From Burkholderiales bacterium (GTDB taxonomy: Bacteria; Pseudomonadota; Gammaproteobacteria; Burkholderiales; Ga0077523), in assembly GCA_019747905.1 (NCBI GenBank), contig JAIEQG010000010.1, forward strand, positions 1 to 59,555: DNA of 59,555 bases, given 5' to 3'. This document shows positions 33,989 through 41,936 of this stretch, in pieces. The notes beneath the pieces were generated by a model. It had not been told where the DNA came from, ran no database searches, and was given only the letters and a program-made list of their open reading frames with translations. Position 1 is the first letter of the stretch; each line of letters opens with the position of its first letter. Made by a program: the position numbers and the translations under genes.

Positions 33989-36250
33989 ATGCCGGACGAA
34001 TCGCGGCGCGTCCTGCGTGCCTTCATCGCGAGCATAGGCGTCGGGTTGGTCGGTGCACTGGTGTGGCTGACACCGGTCGGTCCCGGGCTCGAGGCGAGCT
34101 TCGGGTTGGGCGCGCTGTTTCACCTGCGCGGCGTGCACCCGGTCACCGAGCCGGTGGCGATCGTCGCGGTCGATCGTGCGGCCACCGGACGGGTCTGGTT
34201 GCGCCGCACGGCCGCGCGCGTGAACCCATGCGACGGCGCCCAAGTCGGTGCCATCGCTCCCGGCCCCGAATGGGTCAATCCGCCAGCGCCCACCCGGCTC
34301 TCCTCGTGGCCCCGCTGCCTGCACGGACTCCTCGTCCGGCGTCTGCACGAAGCCGGCGCCCGGGTGGTCGTGTTCGACATGCTGTTCCGCCCGCGCGAAC
34401 CGGCGTTCTACGGATTCGACGTCGATGCCGACGACGCCCTGTTCGCTGCAGCGCTGCGCGCCGCCGGCAACGTCGTCGTCGGCCACAAGCTCGAGCAGGA
34501 TGCAGCCGGCCCGTCCACCGGGCAGGCCGGCCTTGCACCGCTGTCGCGAGACATCCATGACGCCGCGCTCGCGGCGGCGCCGTTCCCGTTGCCGGAACCC
34601 CGTGACCAGGTGCGGCGCGCCGCCCTCTTCTTCGACGGGGAACCGCCGCTGCCCACGTTGCCCGCGGTCGCATTCCATGCCTTCGTGGACGACGCGGCTG
34701 CGGGAGCCGCGTTGGCCCGTGCCGTCGGTCAGGCCGCAGCAGTTTCGCACCGGCTCCCGCTGCTGTCGCGGACCGCGGCACTGCGCCAGCATTTCGTGAC
34801 CGACAGCAGCGCACTGATGCGAGTCGGAACCGGTGCACCCGACGCGGCGGCGGACGGACTATTCGCAGCGTTGCTCGATCTCGTCAGCGGCCCGGCCGTG
34901 CGGTACATCAACTTCCATGGCCCCCCCGGCACCGTGCCGACCATCGGCTACGATGCCGCCATCACCGGAGATCCCGCGTCGCAGACATTGGTGCGCGGTC
35001 GCACCGTCTTCGTCGGCTATGCGGAATCGGCGCAGGCCGAGCCGCACGACGACCACCGGACGGTGTTCGCCGGTCCGCGCGCCAACATGCACGGCGTCGA
35101 GATCGCCGCCACCACGTTCGCGAACATCCACTCCCGCGCATTCCTGCGCAAACCGCCGGCATACGTCACCGCGCTGATCGTCTTCGCCGCCGGTGCCGTC
35201 GCCACCGCCGCAGTGCTCGCCGGAAGCGTCAGCATCGGGCTTCTCGGCGTGGGCGTGCTCGGTGTCGCGTGGCTCGTCGCCGCAGCTATCGCATTTCGCG
35301 CTAGCTTCCTCTGGCTGCCGATCGTGGGACCGCTCGCGCTGCAGCTGCCGCTCGGCGTCCTGGTAGCCCTCGGGTGGCGCTATCGGGAAGCGCTGCAGCA
35401 GCGGGCGCGCTTGCAAAGAGCGTTTGCCAACTTCGTGCCGCCGGACGTGGCGAGCCGCCTCACTCAAAATGCGCAGGCCCTGCACACACTGCGGCGCCGC
35501 GTGCAGGCCGCGTGCATGGCGACCGATGCTCATCGCTACACTTCGCTCGCCGAGCGGCTCGCTCCCGAGGCGCTGCTCGAGTTCCTGAACCGCTACTACG
35601 AACCGCTGTTCGATGCCGTCGCCCGCCACGGCGGCTTCGTGAGCGACGTGGTGGGCGACAGCATGGTGGCGATCTGGCCCGAAGGCGAGGACGGCGCCGG
35701 CGCCCGCGCCAGGGTGTGCGCTGCATGCCTGTCGCTCATCGAAGGCGCCGACCGCCTGGCACAGCTCGAACCCGAGACGGCGCTCCTCACCCGGGTGGGT
35801 GTGGCCTGGGGGCCGATCGTGCTGGCGCCGGTGGGAGCGCTCAACCACTACGAGTACCGTGGCGTCGGCGACGCGGTGAACACCGCCAATCGGCTGCAGT
35901 CACTGGCCGGCAAGCTCGGGGTCCGCATCGCCGTATCGGCGGAGCTCACTGCCGGGCTCGATAGCGTCGTGACACGCGAGCTCGGCGACTTCCTCTTGAA
36001 GGGCAAGTCCGAACCCGTGCACGTGGTGGAGATCGTGGCCGCCGCCGATCGCGCCGATACGGCAACCCGCGAGCGTTGTGCGGCATTCAACGATGCGGTG
36101 GCAGCCTGGCGCCGAGGGGACATGGCGGCGGCGCGGCAGCGGCTCGAACACCTGCGGCTGTCGCAGCCCGGCGACGGTCCGGTGAACTACCTGCTGGGCC
36201 GGCTCGGGACAACCGGGACGCGCGAGCGCCTGGAAATTCCAGTGGTATAG
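33989..36250 (+). CDS. CHASE2-domain adenylate/guanylate cyclase (class III)
   Basis: The 753-residue protein has an N-terminal membrane helix, a long extracytoplasmic CHASE2 sensor (about 50-385, with VVVFDMLF and VFVGYAESAQ), three membrane helices (about 390-460) and a cytoplasmic class III cyclase domain. The catalytic residues are intact: metal-binding Asp513 (MATDAHRYTSL) and Asp557 (VVGDSMVAIW), and the NTANRLQ motif with Asn634/Arg635. A short TPR-like tail follows. It should make cyclic AMP (cyclic GMP not excluded) when the periplasmic sensor is engaged. It lies 176 bases after the diguanylate cyclase on the same strand. Confidence 0.93.
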   Translation: MPDESRRVLRAFIASIGVGLVGALVWLTPVGPGLEASFGLGALFHLRGVHPVTEPVAIVAVDRAATGRVWLRRTAARVNPCDGAQVGAIAPGPEWVNPPAPTRLSSWPRCLHGLLVRRLHEAGARVVVFDMLFRPREPAFYGFDVDADDALFAAALRAAGNVVVGHKLEQDAAGPSTGQAGLAPLSRDIHDAALAAAPFPLPEPRDQVRRAALFFDGEPPLPTLPAVAFHAFVDDAAAGAALARAVGQAAAVSHRLPLLSRTAALRQHFVTDSSALMRVGTGAPDAAADGLFAALLDLVSGPAVRYINFHGPPGTVPTIGYDAAITGDPASQTLVRGRTVFVGYAESAQAEPHDDHRTVFAGPRANMHGVEIAATTFANIHSRAFLRKPPAYVTALIVFAAGAVATAAVLAGSVSIGLLGVGVLGVAWLVAAAIAFRASFLWLPIVGPLALQLPLGVLVALGWRYREALQQRARLQRAFANFVPPDVASRLTQNAQALHTLRRRVQAACMATDAHRYTSLAERLAPEALLEFLNRYYEPLFDAVARHGGFVSDVVGDSMVAIWPEGEDGAGARARVCAACLSLIEGADRLAQLEPETALLTRVGVAWGPIVLAPVGALNHYEYRGVGDAVNTANRLQSLAGKLGVRIAVSAELTAGLDSVVTRELGDFLLKGKSEPVHVVEIVAAADRADTATRERCAAFNDAVAAWRRGDMAAARQRLEHLRLSQPGDGPVNYLLGRLGTTGTRERLEIPVV

Positions 36251-36340
36251 ACGCCCCGGGCTGCGCCGGAGTTGAAGCGCGGGCCACGGCTGCGTATCGT
36301 TCATGATCAGGCGCGTGAGCCGCAACGCGCCTCGACCCGA

Positions 36341-36346
36341 TAGGCT
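36341..36346 (+). promoter_or_regulatory. -10-like TAGGCT in leaderless position
   Basis: TAGGCT ends 5 bases before the ATG at 36352, with no ribosome site between, so transcription would start at the start codon. The same hexamer and similar spacing occur before the nuclease gene at 14438. No clear -35 element is visible. Confidence 0.35.
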
Positions 36347-36351
36347 ACCCG

Positions 36352-39300
36352 ATGATCCTGCTTCACCGTTGCGCCCGTGCGGTTCCATGGTCCGCGCTCG
36401 TCCTGCTCCTGCTGTCGGCCTGGAGCGTGCTCGCGACGGCGCAGAACACCGTTGCCTGCGCACCGGTCATCGCGCGGCTGGTGTCGATCGAAGGCGCGGT
36501 GGAGATCCAGCGTGCCGGGCGCAGCGACTGGCTCGCCGTGAGCGCATCGACAGTGCCGCTGTGCGGCGGCGACCGGGTGCACGTCGGCGCGCGCAGCCGC
36601 GCGGCGGTCACGATGCAACCCGAAACCAACATCCGTCTCGACCAGTTCACGACCGTGGCGTTGACCGCGAAGCCCGACGAGACAGTCGTGGAACTGTACC
36701 CGGACGATCGCGTCGCGCCGGGCGCTCGCGGACAGTCATGCGGGGCCGGTTACTTCACGACACGCTTCCCGCGCCGGTTTCGCGTGCTGACACCTTTCGT
36801 CAATGCCACCGTGGAAGGCACCGAGTTCGAAGTCACGAACGCATGCACCGCGTCGCGCGTGTCGGTGTTCGAAGGGACCGTGCTGGCCGAGGCAGGCGGT
36901 GCGAATGCGCGGTTGCAGCGTGGCCAGAGCATCGCCGCCACGGATGGCGGGCTCGATGCCGTGACACTCGCCGCACGCCCTGTCGATGCCGTGGCCTGGA
37001 CCATCTACTATCCACGCCTCGCGGACCGCTCTGCGGTGCCGGCCGAGGACTGTTCGACGGTCGGCGAGGCGGCGCGCACCGACTGCGCGATCGGCCAGGC
37101 CGAAGCGCTGCTCGGCGTCGGCCGCGTGACCGAAGCGAGCGAGCTGCTCGAGGATGCGGACGACTCGGCCGAGGTGGATGCACTGAAGGCGATCATGGCC
37201 GTGGCGCGCAACGATCACGACCGCGGACTCGCGCTCGCGCAACGGGCGTTCGAGCGCGACCGCACTTCACTGCGCGCTTTGCTGTCGCTCAGCTTCGCGG
37301 AGCAGGCGCGGTTCGACGTCGATGCCGCGCTCGCGAGCGCGCGCCACGCTGCCGCCGCTCACCCGCAAAGCGCGCTCGCCCAGGCGCGCGTCGCGGAGCT
37401 GCTCCTATCCATGGGCAAGAGCAGCGAAGCGGAAGCGGCTGCCCAGGCCGCCATTGCCGCCGACGCGGACGAACCCCGCGCTCACCTCGTCGCCGGGTTC
37501 GCGCAGCTTGCACGCACACGCACGTCCGCGGCGCGCGCTTCGTTCGAGCGCGCGATCGCGCTCGCGCCGGGGGATCCGCTGCCGCGCCTGGGCCTGGGAC
37601 TGGTACAGATCCGCGAAGGCAATCTGACCGAAGGTCGCGAGCAGTTCGAAGTGGCCGTGGCCTTGAATCCGGTCGACCCGCTGGTGCGCTCGTACATGGG
37701 CAAGGCCTACTTCGACGAGCGTGATCCACCGCGGGTCGCCCTGGCCGGCGTGCAGTTCGACATCGCCAAGGCGCTCGACCCGAGGGATCCGACACCGTGG
37801 TTCTACGACGCAATCCGCAAGCAGACCATCAACCGGCCGGGCGAGGCGTTGATGGATCTCACCCGCTCGGTGGAGCTCAACGACAACCGCGCGGTATATC
37901 GCTCGCGCCTGCTGCTCGATCAGGATCAATCGGCACGCGCCGCGAGCCAGTCGCGCATCTCGAACGAGCTGGGATTCGACCAGCTCTCCCAGGCGCAGAG
38001 CAGCCGCGCGATCAGCTTCGACCCGGGCGGCTTCCCGGCCCACCGCAACCTCGCCGACAGCTACCTGCTGCTCCCGCGCTATGAGAGTGCGCGCGTGAGC
38101 GAGCTGCTGCAATCGCAGATGCTGCAGCCCGTCACCGCGGTACCGGCGTCGCCGCGGCTGGGCGGTGTCCGCGCGCCGGTGCTGGAAAACGAAGGCCCGA
38201 CGACACCTTCGTTCCAGGAGTTCAATCCATTGATGGAGCGCAATCGCAATGCCTTCTATCTCTCCGGGTTCATGGGCAACGAAGGCACGCTCGGCAATGA
38301 GGCGATGGCGGCGTTCGTGCGCGGCCGCCACGGCCTGCGGCTCGGTCAGTACTTCATGGAGACCGACGGCTTCCGACCGAACGCCGACTTCCGTCAGAAC
38401 ATCCGCAATCTCTTCTACCAGTTCGACTTGAGCGATCGGAACAGCTTCCAGGCGGAGTACCGGTACTCCGCGATCGCCAGCGGCGACCTGCGGCAGAATT
38501 TCGACCAGAACGACTACGATCCCTCGCGGCGACAGGATCTGCGTACGGAGATGTACCGCGCGGGCTTCCGCCATTCGGAAAACGCAACGGCGCACTGGCT
38601 CGCCTCGATCACACGCCAGAGAACCGATCGGGTCGATACGAGTTACCTCGAGCAGTCGACCGGTTTCGGATTCCCGTTCGACCTGCTGTACAGCCGGTAC
38701 GATGTTCGCAACGACGCCGATGCGTATACCGGGGAGATTCAGCACCTGCGCGACCTGCGGCGGGTCCACATCACGGCCGGCGCCAGTGCCACGGAAATCA
38801 AGGAGCGGCCCAACGAGCTGCTGGAGTCCGGCCTGGTCGCATTCCCGGTTCCGCCGCTGACCAGCCAATCCAACGTCACGCCGACCAGTCCGGAGTATTA
38901 CAACGCCTACACCTACCTTGGGTGGCGCGTGGCACCCGGTGCGCAGCTCATCACGGCCCTTTCGTGGGACCGGTCGGAGTCCTTGGCACTGTCCAAGGAC
39001 CGCTTCAACCCGAAGGTCGGTCTGGTGTGGAACGTCACCGAGACGACCACGCTGCGGGCCGCGGTCGTCGAAGGCACGAAGCGTCCGTTCGCCGCTGCAC
39101 AGACTCTGGAACCCACCCAGGTGGCCGGCTTCAACCAGATCTTCGACGACATCAGCGGGACCCAGGCGAAGCGCTTCGGCGTGGCGCTGGACCAGCGCTT
39201 CGGCGAGCGCTGGTTCGCGGGGCTCGAGGCTTCCGGTCGCAATCTCGAGGTGCCGGTCACGAACCTCGACGGCACCCTCGCCCGCATGGAACGCCGCGAC

Positions 39301-39750
39301 GAGCAGCTCTACCGTGGCTTCGTGAGCGGCCTCGTCACGCGGCAGGTGGGCCTGTCGGTCGAGTACAGCTTCGACGATCAGCGACGCATCATGGACCCGG
39401 GGCTGGACGACAACTTCCCCCATCGCGTGACCACGCAACTCATGCCCGTCCGCGCGACCTGGTTCGCAACCAACGGGATCTTCGTGCGAACCTCGTTCAC
39501 GTTCGTAGATCAGCTGATCGAGACCGCGAACTCCAGCGGCACCCTCGACCGCGACCGGCATCGCTTCGGACTCACCGATCTCATGCTGGGCTATCGCTGG
39601 CCCGGGGGGCGTGGCATCGTGAGCCTCGAGGCGCGCAACCTCTTCGATCGGCAGTTCGGCTTCCAGGACACCGATTTCTCCGGCATCCCGCGCATCCCGC
39701 TGTTCCGACCCGGACAGTCGCTGATGCTGCGGGTGACGTTCCAGTACTGA
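36352..39750 (+). CDS. FecR-TPR-beta-barrel outer-membrane fusion protein
   Basis: The 1,132-residue protein has a signal peptide (1-30) and a FecR-like domain (about 50-170, with VHVGARSRAAVTM and FVNATVEGTEFEV). A TPR array follows (about 240-590), then a long C-terminal half (about 630-1132) with alternating strands, aromatic girdles and a terminal RVTFQY, as in outer-membrane barrels inserted by BamA. The barrel half resembles TonB-dependent receptor barrels (EARNLFDRQFGFQD) but I see no plug or TonB box. Periplasmic TPR plus a barrel recalls PgaA-type export porins. In this context it may secrete or anchor the giant surface protein. Confidence 0.88.
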   Translation: MILLHRCARAVPWSALVLLLLSAWSVLATAQNTVACAPVIARLVSIEGAVEIQRAGRSDWLAVSASTVPLCGGDRVHVGARSRAAVTMQPETNIRLDQFTTVALTAKPDETVVELYPDDRVAPGARGQSCGAGYFTTRFPRRFRVLTPFVNATVEGTEFEVTNACTASRVSVFEGTVLAEAGGANARLQRGQSIAATDGGLDAVTLAARPVDAVAWTIYYPRLADRSAVPAEDCSTVGEAARTDCAIGQAEALLGVGRVTEASELLEDADDSAEVDALKAIMAVARNDHDRGLALAQRAFERDRTSLRALLSLSFAEQARFDVDAALASARHAAAAHPQSALAQARVAELLLSMGKSSEAEAAAQAAIAADADEPRAHLVAGFAQLARTRTSAARASFERAIALAPGDPLPRLGLGLVQIREGNLTEGREQFEVAVALNPVDPLVRSYMGKAYFDERDPPRVALAGVQFDIAKALDPRDPTPWFYDAIRKQTINRPGEALMDLTRSVELNDNRAVYRSRLLLDQDQSARAASQSRISNELGFDQLSQAQSSRAISFDPGGFPAHRNLADSYLLLPRYESARVSELLQSQMLQPVTAVPASPRLGGVRAPVLENEGPTTPSFQEFNPLMERNRNAFYLSGFMGNEGTLGNEAMAAFVRGRHGLRLGQYFMETDGFRPNADFRQNIRNLFYQFDLSDRNSFQAEYRYSAIASGDLRQNFDQNDYDPSRRQDLRTEMYRAGFRHSENATAHWLASITRQRTDRVDTSYLEQSTGFGFPFDLLYSRYDVRNDADAYTGEIQHLRDLRRVHITAGASATEIKERPNELLESGLVAFPVPPLTSQSNVTPTSPEYYNAYTYLGWRVAPGAQLITALSWDRSESLALSKDRFNPKVGLVWNVTETTTLRAAVVEGTKRPFAAAQTLEPTQVAGFNQIFDDISGTQAKRFGVALDQRFGERWFAGLEASGRNLEVPVTNLDGTLARMERRDEQLYRGFVSGLVTRQVGLSVEYSFDDQRRIMDPGLDDNFPHRVTTQLMPVRATWFATNGIFVRTSFTFVDQLIETANSSGTLDRDRHRFGLTDLMLGYRWPGGRGIVSLEARNLFDRQFGFQDTDFSGIPRIPLFRPGQSLMLRVTFQY

Positions 39751-39773
39751 TTTCAACCAGAGAGGAGCAGGAC

Positions 39774-40298
39774 ATGAAGAACCTCGGCAAGTGGGGACGT
39801 TGGTTTGCGATGTGCGCGGCGATGGGAGCGATGGCGCTAGGCGGGTGCGCCGCCTTGCAGCCGAAGGCAGAGACCCCGGCGCCGGCACCCGCCCCAGCAC
39901 CGGATCAACCCTCGGCCGGAACGCCGACTACACCCAAGCTCGCGTACCGGCCGTCGAAGGATGCCGCCGCGGTTATCGAGATCAGCGACGCAGGTCTGGT
40001 GCGCTTCTTCAATGCCGACACGGGCAAGAAGCTGCCGTCCTGCCAGCTGTGTTCACCGGCGCTCGAAGAGAAGTACGGCCCGAAGTGCATGAAGGCGGCC
40101 GAGACGCAGACGTCGATCTGCCAGGGTTCGGTGGGGGGTACGGTGTTTAACTTCGAGCAGGTGGCGGTAACCCGCTCGCGCGTGAATCCCTACTGCATGG
40201 TCTTCTACAGCGGCGGCCGCATGATCCAGGGCCCGTGCTACTGCAAGGTCGGCGAAGTGGTGCCGCCCGGTATCGTCTGCAGTGTCTGGGTGCCGTGA
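39774..40298 (+). CDS. Cysteine-rich lipoprotein
   Basis: The 174-residue protein has a lipoprotein signal ending in ALGGC, a Pro/Ala-rich linker (about 28-50) and a compact domain with about eight cysteines (CQLC, KC, IC, YC, CYC, VC), which are likely to pair as disulfides in the periplasm or at the cell surface. AGAGGAGC lies before the ATG. It is 23 bases after the FecR-TPR-barrel gene, so it is almost certainly in the same operon. I do not recognise the family; a role as an accessory lipoprotein of the barrel is likely. Confidence 0.85.
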   Translation: MKNLGKWGRWFAMCAAMGAMALGGCAALQPKAETPAPAPAPAPDQPSAGTPTTPKLAYRPSKDAAAVIEISDAGLVRFFNADTGKKLPSCQLCSPALEEKYGPKCMKAAETQTSICQGSVGGTVFNFEQVAVTRSRVNPYCMVFYSGGRMIQGPCYCKVGEVVPPGIVCSVWVP

Positions 40299-40372
40299 GA
40301 TAGCGGTGCGGTAGCGTCCGCCGCAGTCGGGAACCGCGGGGCACCGCGAGACGGGCTGCGCCGAAACGGCAT

Positions 40373-40419
40373 CGCCGATCGCAAACGTGCGATCGGCGTC
40401 GCGGGAAGACCTATAGAAT
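40373..40419 (+). promoter_or_regulatory. Perfect 11-base inverted repeat over a promoter, upstream of the thiolase operon
   Basis: CGCCGATCGCA (40373-40383) and TGCGATCGGCG (40388-40398) form a perfect dyad with an AACG spacer. A -10-like TATAGAAT lies at 40412-40419, so the dyad covers the -35 region. No T-run follows it. This fits an operator, for example of a TetR- or MarR-type repressor, for the acyl-CoA operon starting at 40453. A terminator for the preceding lipoprotein gene is the alternative. Confidence 0.5.
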
Positions 40420-40452
40420 CTCGTCCGCCCGAGCGAGGGCGGAGGGAGAAGC

Positions 40453-41589
40453 TTGAGCTGGATCACGGGTGCAGGACTCACGGCGTTCGGGAAACACCCG
40501 GGTAAGACCACGCTCGACCTGATGTCCGCGGCCGCGGCCGTGGCCCTGGCCGATGCCGGATTGGAGCGTGGCGAGGTCGACGGCCTGCTGACCGGCTACT
40601 CGACCACGTTTCCCCATCTCATGCTGTCGACGGTGTTCGCGGAGCATTTCGGCTTGCAGCCCCGCTACGCCCATGCGATCCAGTTGGGCGGCGGCACCGG
40701 GTTCGCCATGGCAATGCTGGCGCATCACGTCGTCGAGGCCGGCCTCGCCCGGAACGTGCTGGTGGTGGCGGGCGAGAATCGGCTCACCGGCCAATCCCGC
40801 GACGCCGCGGTCCAGACCCTGGCCCAGGTCGGGCACCCGGCCTACGAAGTGCCGATGGGTGCGACGATCCCCGCCTATTACGGGCTGGTCGCCTCGCGCT
40901 ACATGCACGAGATCGGATTGACGGATGACGATCTCGCTCAGCTCGCCGTGCTGATGCGCAGCCACGCGCAGCGTCACCCCGGGGCACAGTTCCGCGATCC
41001 CATCGGCGTCGCGGACGTGCTGGCGTCCAAGCCGGTGGCGACACCACTCAAGCTGCTCGATTGCTGCCCGGTATCCGACGGCGGCGCGGCGTTCATCGTG
41101 AGCCGTGAGCGGGTCAACGGCTTCGCCGTGCGCATCATCGGCACCGGCCAGGCGCACACGCACCAGCACGTCAGCGCGGCACCGAGCCTGACGCAGTTCG
41201 GGGCGGGCACTTCGACGCGGACCGCAATGCAGGAGGCGAAAGTCGGCATCGACGACTTCGATTACGCCGCCATCTACGACAGCTTCACCATCACGCTGGC
41301 GATCCTGCTCGAGGAGATCGGTCTCGCGCCACGCGGCGCATCGGGTCGTCTCGCCGCCGAAGGACATTTCTCCCGCGGCGGCAGGCTGCCGCTCAACACG
41401 CACGGGGGTCTGCTCTCCTACGGCCATTGCGGCGTCGGTGGTGCCATGGCGCACCTGGTGGAGAGCCATCTGCAGTTGACGGATCGCGCCGCAGATCGCC
41501 AGGCCGGTGCGCCGCGCCTCGCGCTATTGCACGGTGACGGCGGTGTGCTGTCGTCGCACGTGTCACTGGTCCTGGAGCGCGTGGCATGA
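40453..41589 (+). CDS. Thiolase-like protein (SCP2-thiolase / lipid-transfer type)
   Basis: The 378-residue protein belongs to the thiolase superfamily branch of nonspecific lipid-transfer proteins. It shows ALADAGLERGEVDGLLTGYS, the Gly-rich QLGGGTGFAMAMLAHHVVEAG, LLDCCPVSDGGAAFIV and the C-terminal THGGLLSYGHCGVGGAM with the His/Cys positions. It probably acts on acyl-CoA in beta-oxidation or on related acids, working with the DUF35 protein encoded next. The start is TTG, supported by GGAGGGAG 5 bases upstream and by the immediate conserved WITGAGLTAFGK. Its stop overlaps the next gene by 4 bases. Confidence 0.87.
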   Translation: MSWITGAGLTAFGKHPGKTTLDLMSAAAAVALADAGLERGEVDGLLTGYSTTFPHLMLSTVFAEHFGLQPRYAHAIQLGGGTGFAMAMLAHHVVEAGLARNVLVVAGENRLTGQSRDAAVQTLAQVGHPAYEVPMGATIPAYYGLVASRYMHEIGLTDDDLAQLAVLMRSHAQRHPGAQFRDPIGVADVLASKPVATPLKLLDCCPVSDGGAAFIVSRERVNGFAVRIIGTGQAHTHQHVSAAPSLTQFGAGTSTRTAMQEAKVGIDDFDYAAIYDSFTITLAILLEEIGLAPRGASGRLAAEGHFSRGGRLPLNTHGGLLSYGHCGVGGAMAHLVESHLQLTDRAADRQAGAPRLALLHGDGGVLSSHVSLVLERVA

Positions 41590-41936
41590 ACGACTGGACC
41601 CAGGGTACCGCGGGCATCGTCTTTCAGCGTTGCAGCGCCTGCAGGCACGTCTGGTATTTTCGCCGCGGCTTCTGCCCGCGCTGCGGGTCGACCGTCACCA
41701 CCCTGGTCCAGGCTTCCGGATCCGGTGTGGTGTACGCGGTAACCGAGGTCATGCGCGCGCCCAGCGAGCAGCTGCGCTCCCATGCCCCCTACGCGATCGG
41801 CCTGATCGATACCGATGAGGGCTTTCGCATGATGGCGCACGTCGACCGCGGCATCGGTATCGGTGAGCGCGTCCGTGTCCGCTACATCGCCTTCGGCGAT
41901 GCCTTGCTTCCCCAGTTCACGCGAGATCTCTCTTGA
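41586..41936 (+). CDS. DUF35 zinc-ribbon / OB-fold acyl-CoA-binding protein
   Basis: The 116-residue protein has a rubredoxin-like zinc ribbon with two Cys pairs (QRCSACRHVWYFRRGFCPRC), followed by an OB-fold with VQASGSGVVYAVTEV and PYAIGLIDTDEG. DUF35 proteins form complexes with thiolases and help to position acyl-CoA. It overlaps both neighbours by 4 bases (ATGA upstream, TTGA downstream), so thiolase, DUF35 and ligase are made together. Confidence 0.92.
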   Translation: MNDWTQGTAGIVFQRCSACRHVWYFRRGFCPRCGSTVTTLVQASGSGVVYAVTEVMRAPSEQLRSHAPYAIGLIDTDEGFRMMAHVDRGIGIGERVRVRYIAFGDALLPQFTRDLS

